A stretch of DNA of 64,000 nucleotides from Lentiprolixibacter aurantiacus (lineage in GTDB: Bacteria; Bacteroidota; Bacteroidia; Flavobacteriales; Flavobacteriaceae): NCBI RefSeq assembly GCF_026241225.1, contig NZ_JAPFQP010000001.1:1240001-1304000 (forward strand), written 5' to 3'. The first letter of the stretch is position 1; each line of letters opens with the position of its first letter. Shown in pieces: positions 1 to 8,673 of this stretch. Made by a program: the position numbers and the translations under genes. Below the pieces are notes generated by a model that worked only from the letters and a program-made list of their open reading frames with translations, did not search any database and was not told where the DNA came from.

Positions 1-632
1 GAATGAGCGCCGGGTTTATACAGAGTAGTCTGGATGAAACGGAGTTTCGCTCAGTAATTCCTGATCCCGTAATTTCCGGTGCACGAAACAGCGTAGGCTA
101 TTTCAATGTTGATTTTGGTATGTCTTACAATTACATGGAATTTTACGCGCATTTTTCGGTACTAAATGCCCTGGGTAGTGGCCGTGACCTCTATACTGCC
201 ATTGAATTTGACAACCTTAGGAGGTACCTGCTATCTGCAGGATATGTCTTTGGGAGGAGTGAATGGCGTGTGGAACCTTCAGTATTGTTGCAGTTAACTG
301 AGTTCACAGAAGAAAAAACAGTCGATTTCAATGTCAAGGTATACCGGGATGTTAGCTTTGGAACCGTTTGGGGCGGGCTGTCTTATCGCAGGAGTTTTGA
401 CGGGGCCCAGTTCCTGGTAGACGGATCCTTCGGGGAACAGCGACTTCAACTGTTTACCCCTATTGTTGGATTGAATTACAAGAACTTCATGTTTGCCTAT
501 ACCTATTCCTATCAGTCTGGCGATATCCGCCTGGATAACGGAGGCTTCCACCAGATTACCCTGGGCTACCAGTTTGGCCAGGTCGACCGGGGTGCTAAGT
601 ACGATTGCTACTGTCCGGCCGCCAATTACTAA
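1..632 (+). CDS. PorP/SprF family type IX secretion system membrane protein (partial, 5' end outside window)
   Basis: The last ~209 residues of a PorP/SprF-type outer membrane beta-barrel protein; the reading frame is open to the left edge, so the N-terminus lies outside the window (family members are usually ~300 aa). Alternating aromatic/polar strands are visible, and the protein ends with a typical barrel stretch (GGFHQITLGYQFG) followed by a short tail with two cysteines. PorP/SprF proteins are T9SS accessory proteins in the outer membrane, often paired with one particular secreted adhesin. A second full-length family member is encoded at 5374-6360. The adhesin partner of this copy would lie upstream, outside the window. 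The family call is by overall similarity; the specific role is inferred. Confidence 0.85.
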   Translation, partial: MSAGFIQSSLDETEFRSVIPDPVISGARNSVGYFNVDFGMSYNYMEFYAHFSVLNALGSGRDLYTAIEFDNLRRYLLSAGYVFGRSEWRVEPSVLLQLTEFTEEKTVDFNVKVYRDVSFGTVWGGLSYRRSFDGAQFLVDGSFGEQRLQLFTPIVGLNYKNFMFAYTYSYQSGDIRLDNGGFHQITLGYQFGQVDRGAKYDCYCPAANY

Positions 633-674
633 TCAGGCCGTTTTTCCTATCCTTTGAGACTAAATTGATTCCCC

Positions 675-710
675 TTGTTGCTTTTAAAAGTGAGGCAGCA
701 CCTATCTTTG
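675..710 (+). promoter_or_regulatory. Bacteroidota-type promoter for the gamma-carbonic anhydrase gene
   Basis: A TATCTTTG element at 703-710 matches the Bacteroidota -7 consensus TAnnTTTG. A TTG at 678-680 could serve as the -33 element with a 22-nt spacer, slightly longer than usual. Transcription would begin near 715, which excludes the in-frame codon at 675 and supports the ATG at 738. Confidence 0.55.
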
Positions 711-737
711 TGGTATTGGAATTTCAACCCAAAAAAC

Positions 738-1250
738 ATGATACGAAAATTAAAAGGGATAAGCCCCAAAACGGGAAAAGGATGTTTCCTTGCCGAGAAC
801 GCCGTTGTTATTGGGGATGTAACCATGGGTGATGAATGCAGTGTCTGGTACAATGCCGTAATCCGTGGAGATGTGCATTATATCAGAATGGGAAACAGGG
901 TAAATGTTCAGGACGGGGCAGTGATCCACTGTACCTATCAGAAGGCACCAACCAATATTGGCAACAATGTTTCCATAGCCCATGGGGCAATCGTGCACGG
1001 CTGTACTATTCACGATAATGTACTGGTAGGAATGGGTAGCATTATCATGGACGATTGTGTTATAGAATCAAACTGCATAATAGCTGCTGGCGCCGTGTTA
1101 ACGAAAGGCACCAGGGTACCTTCTGGGAGCGTCTTTGCGGGTATGCCTGCAAAAAAGATCAAGGATATTGATCCGGCATTAAGTGAAGGAGAGATAAAGC
1201 GTATTGCGAACAGCTATGTGAAGTATGCCAGCTGGTATGACGGGGATTAG
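738..1250 (+). CDS. gamma-class carbonic anhydrase family protein (left-handed beta-helix)
   Basis: A 170-residue hexapeptide-repeat protein of the gamma-carbonic anhydrase/YrdA/PaaY group. The three histidines expected to bind the metal are H64 (AVIHC), H82 (IAHGA) and H87 (VHGC), with the H-x4-H spacing of the Methanosarcina Cam enzyme, so the metal site looks intact. The long acidic loop of Cam is absent, as in most bacterial homologs, so CO2 hydration activity is not assured. The ATG at 738 is preferred over an upstream in-frame start at 675 because a TATCTTTG promoter element lies between them. It stands alone between a PorP/SprF gene and fabD. Confidence 0.9.
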   Translation: MIRKLKGISPKTGKGCFLAENAVVIGDVTMGDECSVWYNAVIRGDVHYIRMGNRVNVQDGAVIHCTYQKAPTNIGNNVSIAHGAIVHGCTIHDNVLVGMGSIIMDDCVIESNCIIAAGAVLTKGTRVPSGSVFAGMPAKKIKDIDPALSEGEIKRIANSYVKYASWYDGD

Positions 1251-1298
1251 GAAGATCCTTCAAAGAATCCTTATTTTTACACAACCAAAAACGTTAAA

Positions 1299-2174
1299 AT
1301 GAAAGCCTATATTTTTCCCGGACAGGGTTCCCAATTTGTTGGAATGGGACTCGATTTATATGAAAACCACACCGTAGCACAGGAACTGTTTGAAAAGGCC
1401 AATGACATTCTGGGCTTTTCCATTACGGATATCATGTTCGAGGGCACTGCTGAGGACCTGAAACAAACCAATGTAACCCAGCCCGCTATTTTTCTGCATT
1501 CGGTGATCTTAAGCCAGGTACTTGGAGATTCATTTCAACCCGATATGGTGGCCGGTCATTCCCTGGGAGAATTTTCAGCCCTGGTGGCCAATCAGACCCT
1601 GAAGTTTGAAGATGGTTTAAAGCTGGTAGCCCAGCGGGCGGAGGCCATGCAAAAGGCCTGCGAACTGCAGCCGGGGACAATGGCTGCGGTACTTGGCATG
1701 GCCGATGAAGAGGTTGCCCGGATCTGCGAGGATACATCGGGTATAGTGGTAGCGGCAAATTTCAACTGTCCCGGACAACTGGTTATTTCCGGAGAAGTAG
1801 ACGCTATTAATACGGCCTGTGAAGCCCTTAAAGAGGCTGGGGCCAGGCGTGCCCTTGTGCTTCCTGTTGGAGGGGCTTTCCATTCTCCGCTTATGGAACC
1901 TGCACGCGAAGAACTGGCTGAAGCCATTGCCAGTACCTCTTTTAGTACTCCTTCCTGTCCGATTTACCAGAATGTAAGTACTACAGCGGTTTCGGACCAG
2001 GGGCAGATCAAGCAGAATCTGATTGCCCAGCTGACTTCACCCGTAAAATGGACACAGAGCGTTCAGCAGATGATCAAAGATGGTGCCTCTCAGTTTATTG
2101 AGGTTGGTCCCGGAAAGGTCTTGCAGGGGCTGGTGAAAAAGATCGACAATAAAGTTGAGGTTGGCTCTGCCTAA
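1299..2174 (+). CDS. fabD: malonyl-CoA:acyl carrier protein transacylase
   Basis: FabD moves the malonyl group from CoA to acyl carrier protein, supplying fatty-acid elongation in the cytoplasm. The 291-aa length fits the family. Visible signature residues are GQGSQ at 8-12, R113 (binds the malonyl carboxylate), the nucleophile elbow GHSLG with S88, and H195 in GGAFHSP. Q160 in NCPGQ is also conserved. The gene is monocistronic here, separate from other fab genes. No anomalies are seen. Confidence 0.97.
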   Translation: MKAYIFPGQGSQFVGMGLDLYENHTVAQELFEKANDILGFSITDIMFEGTAEDLKQTNVTQPAIFLHSVILSQVLGDSFQPDMVAGHSLGEFSALVANQTLKFEDGLKLVAQRAEAMQKACELQPGTMAAVLGMADEEVARICEDTSGIVVAANFNCPGQLVISGEVDAINTACEALKEAGARRALVLPVGGAFHSPLMEPAREELAEAIASTSFSTPSCPIYQNVSTTAVSDQGQIKQNLIAQLTSPVKWTQSVQQMIKDGASQFIEVGPGKVLQGLVKKIDNKVEVGSA

Positions 2175-2321
2175 TTACAGCTTTTTGCCTCGCTGAAAAC
2201 GGTTTATCCCTTATATTTTTATTTGGTCATTATTATTGGGCAACGTCCAAAATTTTAGTGATATTAGAGGATTGTAGCATCATGCATTCAGTAGAGGCTA
2301 TTTGCTTAAATAGGTAAAGAA

Positions 2322-5300
2322 TTGAATACAGGTAACGGAAGGTTTTTGCATAAATGTAATGAGGAGAAAAATAATGTAACGCTTACTTGCATTGTCTTTG
2401 TTTTTGCCTTTATGGTTCACATGGCTGCAATGGCTCAGGGAACCGTTCAGTTTTCTGCTACAACCGGCGCGGATGTTGAAGCCACAGGTGCTAATTTTCC
2501 CGTTTTATTTGTAAATGATACCATTAACTTTCCATCAACAGTTACCATAATTGATACCAATTCAGGGAATGCGACTGCGGGTGTGGACTACCTGTTTACT
2601 AGCCCGGTAACACTGGATATTCCCATTGGGGTATATGACGGGACGCTTCAAAGTGCAATCCCGGTTCCGGTAGCCATTCTTGACGATCAGTTGTTAGAAC
2701 CTGATGAAACCTTGATATTAAGTATTGGTAGTGTTTCCGGAAGTGTAAATATTGGCACCAATACAACGGTAACCTATACCATTCAGGACGATGATGTTTG
2801 CCTTGCGGGAGATTCTGCACCTGTTCAGAACAATTTGGTACCCCTGGAATACTGTGATGAAAGCATTAGAGATCTTAACGCTTTTGTATTGGGATCGCCG
2901 CCAGATGGGGCCTCCCTGATATGGAGTATAAATCCCGATCCCCTTGTAACTGATGATCACTTGCTGAATAGTGTTGTTTCTGCCGGGGGAACCTACTATG
3001 GGTTCTACTATGATTTTAATAATAATTGTGCGAGTCCGGTTCTCTCTATCAACCTGGTTTTGAATACCTCTCCTGATCCGGGAAATACCATAAGTACTCT
3101 TGCCTGTAATGTGGCTGCGAACGGTTTGGCAATTATAGACCTTGATGATCAGATTACCGGCCAGGATTCGGGTGACTGGTCTCTGACCTCGGCTCCTGCC
3201 ACGGCTTCAATTGTTGTCAACGCCAACAATACGGTCAGTTTTGATGGGCAGCCTGCGGGAGATTATATTTTTACGTATACCACCAATTCTGCACAGGCAC
3301 CCTGCGGGGAAAAAAGCACAGAGCTAATTATATCTGTTTCTGATTGTGCCGCGCCCTGCGATGCAGGTAACAATGCACCTTTGCAGGATCTGAGTGTTTC
3401 TACCCTCTTCTGTGACCAGATTAATGCCAGCCTCAATGATTTTACCACCAGCACTTCTTCTGGAAATGCGGTGCTCACCTGGAGCATTAATCCGGATCCA
3501 CTGGTGCTTTCCGGACACCTAAGCGACGCCTTAATTGATAATCCGGGTGCGGGCACTTATTATGCTTTCTTCTATGATGCCGTCAATAGTTGTTCAAGTG
3601 CTGTACTCGAGTTAACCCTCACTCTGAACCGCACACCGGTGATCACCTCTACGAACACAGAGGAGATCTGTGGGCCGGGCCAGGTTAATCTTTCTGTACT
3701 GGGAGAAATACCCGATAGCCCTGAAGCCCCCAGTTACAACTGGTATGCTTCTGAGACTGATACGGGTATCCTTTCCGGCCTGTCTGATTTTTCAGTTTTC
3801 ATAACTTCTACAACCACCTTCTGGGTAGAGGCTACGGCTAATGGGTGTACATCACCCAGGGTTCCGGTCACGGCAACAGTAAACGATCAGCCGAATGCCG
3901 GTACACCGGTCGGTACGACTGCCTGCAATGATCCTGTCAACGGATCAGCGGTTGTAGATTTGGATAATCAATTGATCGGGGCAGACTCAGGAAGCTGGAG
4001 TATATTAACCGATCCCTCAGCTGGAGGTTTGGTTATAAATGCGAATAATCAGGTAGATTTTTCAGGGCTTCCCGTTGGTGATTATGTGTTTCAGTTTAGT
4101 ACTAATTCGGCTGAAGCACCTTGCACCAATGAAACTTCCATCCTTAGTATCCGTGTTACGGATTGTTTCCTGGATACGGACAACGACGGCCTTTCCAATG
4201 GAGAGGAAATTGCTATAAATACGGACCCTACCGATCCGGACACCGATGATGACGGAATTACCGATGGGGATGAGGTTACTAATAATACTGATCCCCTGGA
4301 TCCCTGTGATCCAAATCTTACCTCGGATTGTAATCCACCTCCTGTAGACCTTGCGATAACGAAGATTGCCAGCAGGAATATCGCTCAGGTGGGAGATGAG
4401 GTGGTATTTACCATTTCTCTTGAAAACCTGGATAACAGACGTGTTATTGAAATTGAATTGGGGGATTTCCTGGAATCCGGTTTTATTTATGTGGGGCATA
4501 CAACCAGCCTTGGGGATTATGATGTAGACACCGGTTTATGGAATATACAGGAACTAAGTCCGCTTGGTACAGCCACTTTGCAAATTACGACTACGGTAGC
4601 ACCTTCAGGCATATACACAAATACTGTCGAACTGTTAGCCTCATTGCCGGACGATAATAATTCAGCAAACAACAGCGCTACGGTTTCCATTCAAATTGAG
4701 ACACCAACTGGAGCAGAACTTGCCCTGACCAAGAATGTGGTGAGTGAACGTCCCCTGGTAGGCGACGAGGTGGTGTACTCCCTGACGCTTATCAATGAGT
4801 CGGACTCACTGGCTGTGGACAGGCTTGTTGTGGAAGATGTGATTCCCACCGGGTCACAGGCTGCAATCTCCTATATTTCACATATTGCTGAACTAGGAGT
4901 TTACGATCCGACAACAGGATTGTGGGAGATACCTGCCCTGGATCCTGGTGAACAGACTGTTCTCACTATAAGAGCGCAGGTCCTACAGGCCGGCAGCTAT
5001 ACCAATAATGCGAGTATACAGTTTTCCAGCCCCAGAGATACCACGTCTGAAAATAATACTGCGGAAGCGACATTCTTGTCCAGTGAACCCAGTAACACGG
5101 AATGTGGTTTCCTTTTCAACCAATTCTCACCCAACGGAGACGGCACCAATGATTTCCTGAGGATAAACTGCCTTGAACAATACCCGAATAACTCCCTTGA
5201 GATCTATGACCGATACGGGAATCAGGTCTTTAGTATTCGGGGCATGACAGATGGGAACACCTGGGATGGGACCAGGGACGGCGAGCAGGTGCCGGAAGGA

Positions 5301-5372
5301 ACATATTTTTATATTCTGGATCTGGGTGACGGATCGGAAGTCAGAAAAGGATGGATACAACTGATCAGATAA
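2322..5372 (+). CDS. large secreted multidomain adhesin with type B T9SS C-terminal domain
   Basis: A 1016-aa surface protein. Order of parts: hydrophobic signal segment (~20-38), a Calx-beta-like domain (~40-155, ending in a DDD calcium-type turn), two cysteine-containing PKD/Ig-like repeat pairs (~160-615), acidic thrombospondin type 3-like calcium repeats (~618-660), two DUF11 repeats (~676-790 and ~799-920), and a gliding-motility-type C-terminal sorting domain (~926-1016; FSPNGDGTNDF, IYDRYGNQVF, WDG, GTYFY). That tail is the type B signal recognised by T9SS with a PorP/SprF partner, and one is encoded one base downstream. The start is a TTG at 2322; an ATG inside the signal segment at 2412 would give too short a leader. 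Function as an adhesin is inferred from architecture. Confidence 0.85.
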   Translation: MNTGNGRFLHKCNEEKNNVTLTCIVFVFAFMVHMAAMAQGTVQFSATTGADVEATGANFPVLFVNDTINFPSTVTIIDTNSGNATAGVDYLFTSPVTLDIPIGVYDGTLQSAIPVPVAILDDQLLEPDETLILSIGSVSGSVNIGTNTTVTYTIQDDDVCLAGDSAPVQNNLVPLEYCDESIRDLNAFVLGSPPDGASLIWSINPDPLVTDDHLLNSVVSAGGTYYGFYYDFNNNCASPVLSINLVLNTSPDPGNTISTLACNVAANGLAIIDLDDQITGQDSGDWSLTSAPATASIVVNANNTVSFDGQPAGDYIFTYTTNSAQAPCGEKSTELIISVSDCAAPCDAGNNAPLQDLSVSTLFCDQINASLNDFTTSTSSGNAVLTWSINPDPLVLSGHLSDALIDNPGAGTYYAFFYDAVNSCSSAVLELTLTLNRTPVITSTNTEEICGPGQVNLSVLGEIPDSPEAPSYNWYASETDTGILSGLSDFSVFITSTTTFWVEATANGCTSPRVPVTATVNDQPNAGTPVGTTACNDPVNGSAVVDLDNQLIGADSGSWSILTDPSAGGLVINANNQVDFSGLPVGDYVFQFSTNSAEAPCTNETSILSIRVTDCFLDTDNDGLSNGEEIAINTDPTDPDTDDDGITDGDEVTNNTDPLDPCDPNLTSDCNPPPVDLAITKIASRNIAQVGDEVVFTISLENLDNRRVIEIELGDFLESGFIYVGHTTSLGDYDVDTGLWNIQELSPLGTATLQITTTVAPSGIYTNTVELLASLPDDNNSANNSATVSIQIETPTGAELALTKNVVSERPLVGDEVVYSLTLINESDSLAVDRLVVEDVIPTGSQAAISYISHIAELGVYDPTTGLWEIPALDPGEQTVLTIRAQVLQAGSYTNNASIQFSSPRDTTSENNTAEATFLSSEPSNTECGFLFNQFSPNGDGTNDFLRINCLEQYPNNSLEIYDRYGNQVFSIRGMTDGNTWDGTRDGEQVPEGTYFYILDLGDGSEVRKGWIQLIR

Positions 5373-5373
5373 A

Positions 5374-6360
5374 ATGAAACAGAAAAAAATCAACGTATCG
5401 GCTTTTCAGTTAATCCTATGGGCAACCATCATCCTATGCTCTCAATTATCCATAGCTCAGAAAGAGCCCCAGTATACCCAGTATATGTACAATATAGGCA
5501 GTTTTAACCCCGCCTATGTGGGTACTACAGAATCTGCGGAGATCATTGGCTTGTACAGGGCACAATGGATAGACATAGACGGGGCGCCCAGAACATTGCG
5601 CCTGGGCCTCAACCTTCCTTTTCAGAATGAAAAAAATGGTTTGGGATTCAATGTAATCAGTGATCAGCTTGGACCCACCACTAATACTTATATAGATGTT
5701 GCGTACTCTTTTCAGATAAACCTGAGCGATGATACCAGGCTGTCTTTTGGGATTGATGCCGGAGGTTCATTCCTGAATGTGGATTTTTCAAAAGGCACCT
5801 TTGAAAACCCGGGCGAACCCATTCTGGACAGGGAACAAATACAGGAGTTCTATCCAACGGTTGGTGCCGGTTTATTTCTTTATGCCGATAACTGGTATCT
5901 GGGGGCTTCTTCACCCAATTTCCTCACAGATGGACTCTACAATAAGGACGTGGCCACTATAATCGATGATCAGCTGCACCTCAATTTTATCGGAGGGTAT
6001 GTTTTCGATCTCTCCGGAGGACTTAAATTTAAACCTGCCTTTCTGGTGAATTATGTAAAAGGCCTGCCTTTAAATGTGAATGCTTCGGCAAATTTCCTGA
6101 TTCGCGATGCGGTAACCCTGGGGGCTTCTTACCGTTTCGATAACGCTTTTAGCGGTCTGGCTGGGTTCCAGATAGGTGCAGGAACCTTTATAGGGTACTC
6201 CTACGAATACAATACTAATAACCTGGCCGATTTTAATAATGGGTCCCATGAGATCATTCTTAAATTCTTTCCGGGTAGAAAATCAAACCGAACAACCAGA
6301 GACAAAAACAAGAAGAAAAAGTCAAAAGATAAACAAATTGATTCCCCAAGATTCTTTTAA
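5374..6360 (+). CDS. PorP/SprF family type IX secretion system membrane protein
   Basis: A full-length 328-aa member with a signal peptide ending near LSIAQ (~28) and the family opening (EPQYTQYMYNIGSFNPAYVG). The rest is a predicted outer-membrane beta-barrel, followed by an unusually basic lysine-rich tail (KNKKKKSKDK). The gene starts one base after the stop of the type B adhesin and abuts the PorE-like gene, so the three are almost certainly co-transcribed. PorP/SprF relatives are needed for secretion or surface attachment of the type B substrate encoded next to them, so this protein is probably the dedicated partner of the 1016-aa adhesin. Confidence 0.93.
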   Translation: MKQKKINVSAFQLILWATIILCSQLSIAQKEPQYTQYMYNIGSFNPAYVGTTESAEIIGLYRAQWIDIDGAPRTLRLGLNLPFQNEKNGLGFNVISDQLGPTTNTYIDVAYSFQINLSDDTRLSFGIDAGGSFLNVDFSKGTFENPGEPILDREQIQEFYPTVGAGLFLYADNWYLGASSPNFLTDGLYNKDVATIIDDQLHLNFIGGYVFDLSGGLKFKPAFLVNYVKGLPLNVNASANFLIRDAVTLGASYRFDNAFSGLAGFQIGAGTFIGYSYEYNTNNLADFNNGSHEIILKFFPGRKSNRTTRDKNKKKKSKDKQIDSPRFF

Positions 6361-8310
6361 ATGAAATACAAGACACCTGCCAAGCTATTACTCCTGATCT
6401 TATGTTTCTCCAGTATTACTATGAGCTCTCAGGAGGTTGATGTTGAATCACGAGCCGATCAGCTATTCTCACGATATTCATATGCAGAAGCTATTGGTGA
6501 ATATCTCAGGGAAAGCAAGATGGGCCCACTGGAGGACTACCAGATCCTGAATCTGGCAGATGCCTATTTCTTTACCGGCCAGTTTAAAAAGGCCAATGAG
6601 CAGTACAGGCTGGTGTATGGGAATGATGGGGCTTTAAATGCACAACAACTAAACAGGATGCTTCAGGCATTCTCAAAATTTGGCGGGAAGGATAGTATTC
6701 AGAACTTCCTGGATAACGCCAGGTCGACCGATTTGAGCAAGGCATTGGAGAACGCTGCCTTAAACAGGAAGATCATAAGCGAAGGTGGTACATCCGGGAT
6801 CAAATTTGAAATTTTTAACCTCGCGGTAAACAGTCCCCAATCTGATTTCGCCCCTTTCTTTTTCAATGAACTATTACTCTATACGAGTGCTAAGGGCTAC
6901 GGTCGAAAACCGCTTTATGACCAGTCCGGCGAATACTACATGGATATTTTTATTTCCAAGATCCTGAATAATGGAGGCCTGGCAGGAAGTACGCCATTCA
7001 ATGGACTTCCGGAATTGAAATTCCACAAGGCTACACCTTTTTATGAACCTAAGGATCGATCGTTTCTGTACATCTTATCCAATACGGAAGACGGTAAAAT
7101 GCTTTTTGACGAATCCGGCAGGAATTCCCTGGCAATTGGTCAGGTAGACAGTACTGGAACCTTCAAATATGCCATAAGAGATCTCAGTACTTCATTTTAT
7201 TACCCTTATCTAGACAAAGCATCCGGGAAACTTTATTTCGCAGCCAGGCTCGAAGGCGGATATGGTGGTACCGACCTGTACTATGTATACACTAACAATG
7301 GACTTATCATGTCCGCACCGGTAAACCTCGGCCCGAGGATTAATAGTCCCGGCAATGAGATTGCACCGTTTATTTTCGAAAACAGCCTTTATTTTTCATC
7401 GGATGTCTTTTATGGGTTTGGGGGTATGGATGTTTATATAGCCCAGATGCAGGATAACGACAACTTCAGTATCCCCGTAAATCTCGGCAGTGAAATAAAT
7501 ACGGAGTACGATGAATTTGGATTCATCATCAGAAACTATGGGGAAGAGGGTTTGATGGGGTACTTCGCTTCCAATCGTCCGGGAGGTAAAGGAAAGGATG
7601 ATCTCTACGGTTTCCGCGTTGCCGAAAAACCTGGCATCAAAACCTTTGCCCTTAAGGGTAGGATTGTAAATGAGGTAACAGGTGTAGTTGTCCCTGAAGC
7701 TCAGATTAAAGTCCTGGACAGTAATGGTGATATACTCAAAGAACTTTATGCTGCTGAGAATGGCACCTACCAGTTTGAAATTCCCTGGGAAGCGGGGATA
7801 ATCCTGGAGGCAAGTAAAGAAAAGCACTCCACGTACAGGGTTGCTTTCGATGAGGAGCAGATGGAAACCATGCAGGAATCCCTTTTTGATATCCCCATTG
7901 CTTTTATTGAAGACCTGGTTGAAGAAAAAGAGGGTCAAACGGTTATAAAGCTCAACAAGGTTTATTTCGACAGGGGTAGGAGTCAGATCACTCCTCAGGT
8001 AGCAGGAGAGCTCGACAGGGTTGTGGATGTAATTAAGAAATTCCCGGAATTGCAGCTAAGGATTGAATCCCATACTGACAGTCGGGGGGGAAGTGCAACC
8101 AATTTCCGGATATCTCAAAGCAGAGCAGATGCCATAAAGGCCTACCTGACCTCAAAAGGGGTGCCCGAATCCAACATTCTATATACAATAGGCTATGGAG
8201 AGGATAAAATCCTGAACGATTGTACCAATGGGGTATATTGCCTGGAGACCTTCCATAAACAGAACGAACGTCAGCTTATTGTAGTGCTTAACTACAATAT
8301 TCTTTACTGA
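6361..8310 (+). CDS. PorE-like OmpA-family protein (TPR, beta-propeller, CRD, OmpA-C)
   Basis: A 649-aa periplasmic protein with a signal peptide (to ~23). Visible parts are TPR-like helices (~25-110), a PD40/WD40-like beta-propeller (~200-425), a carboxypeptidase-regulatory-like beta domain (~425-505), and an OmpA C-terminal peptidoglycan-binding domain (~527-645, with VYFDRGRSQITP and ESHTDSRGG). This is the architecture of PorE, which anchors the T9SS PorP/PorK/PorN assembly to peptidoglycan. The ATG directly follows the stop of the PorP/SprF gene. Many flavobacteria carry several such genes next to PorP-adhesin pairs, so this is a PorE-like paralog and not necessarily the core PorE. Confidence 0.92.
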   Translation: MKYKTPAKLLLLILCFSSITMSSQEVDVESRADQLFSRYSYAEAIGEYLRESKMGPLEDYQILNLADAYFFTGQFKKANEQYRLVYGNDGALNAQQLNRMLQAFSKFGGKDSIQNFLDNARSTDLSKALENAALNRKIISEGGTSGIKFEIFNLAVNSPQSDFAPFFFNELLLYTSAKGYGRKPLYDQSGEYYMDIFISKILNNGGLAGSTPFNGLPELKFHKATPFYEPKDRSFLYILSNTEDGKMLFDESGRNSLAIGQVDSTGTFKYAIRDLSTSFYYPYLDKASGKLYFAARLEGGYGGTDLYYVYTNNGLIMSAPVNLGPRINSPGNEIAPFIFENSLYFSSDVFYGFGGMDVYIAQMQDNDNFSIPVNLGSEINTEYDEFGFIIRNYGEEGLMGYFASNRPGGKGKDDLYGFRVAEKPGIKTFALKGRIVNEVTGVVVPEAQIKVLDSNGDILKELYAAENGTYQFEIPWEAGIILEASKEKHSTYRVAFDEEQMETMQESLFDIPIAFIEDLVEEKEGQTVIKLNKVYFDRGRSQITPQVAGELDRVVDVIKKFPELQLRIESHTDSRGGSATNFRISQSRADAIKAYLTSKGVPESNILYTIGYGEDKILNDCTNGVYCLETFHKQNERQLIVVLNYNILY

Positions 8311-8392
8311 TACTACTTCTTTCCTTATAAAATTCGCATACCAATCTGCAGGACTGCCAGGGAATATTTATATTTAAGCTGAAGACTTTTAT

Positions 8393-8650
8393 ATGCAGCA
8401 ATCTGAGAAATCCCGGAAGTACTGGAAAAAAAACCTGCAATACCTGGCTATATTACTTAGTATTTGGGCTCTTGTTTCCTATGGTTTTGGCATCCTACTG
8501 AAGGACACCCTGGATCTGATTCCACTTGGTGGATTCAAACTCGGGTTCTGGTTCGCCCAGCAAGGGTCTATCTATGTTTTTGTCATCCTGATTTTTGTCT
8601 ATGTGTGGCTGATGAACCGCCTGGACAAAAAGTATGGATTTCAGGAATAA
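8393..8650 (+). CDS. DUF4212 small subunit of a sodium:solute symporter
   Basis: An 85-aa membrane protein with two predicted transmembrane helices (~17-37 and ~55-75). DUF4212 proteins are encoded directly before a VC_2705-type sodium:solute symporter and are regarded as its small subunit. Here the symporter starts 23 bases downstream and acetyl-CoA synthetase follows, which points to acetate or a similar short monocarboxylate as substrate. No separate role is known. Confidence 0.9.
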   Translation: MQQSEKSRKYWKKNLQYLAILLSIWALVSYGFGILLKDTLDLIPLGGFKLGFWFAQQGSIYVFVILIFVYVWLMNRLDKKYGFQE

Positions 8651-8673
8651 ACCTAACCAACTAATATCTATTT

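Noticed and set aside
1-632. Treating the first gene as complete from its first ATG at position 3
   Set aside because: PorP/SprF proteins are ~300 aa and have a signal peptide and conserved N-terminal block missing here, so the gene is cut by the window edge.
7396-7938. 180-aa open frame opposite the PorE-like gene
   Set aside because: It lies fully inside a well-supported coding region on the other strand; a codon shadow.
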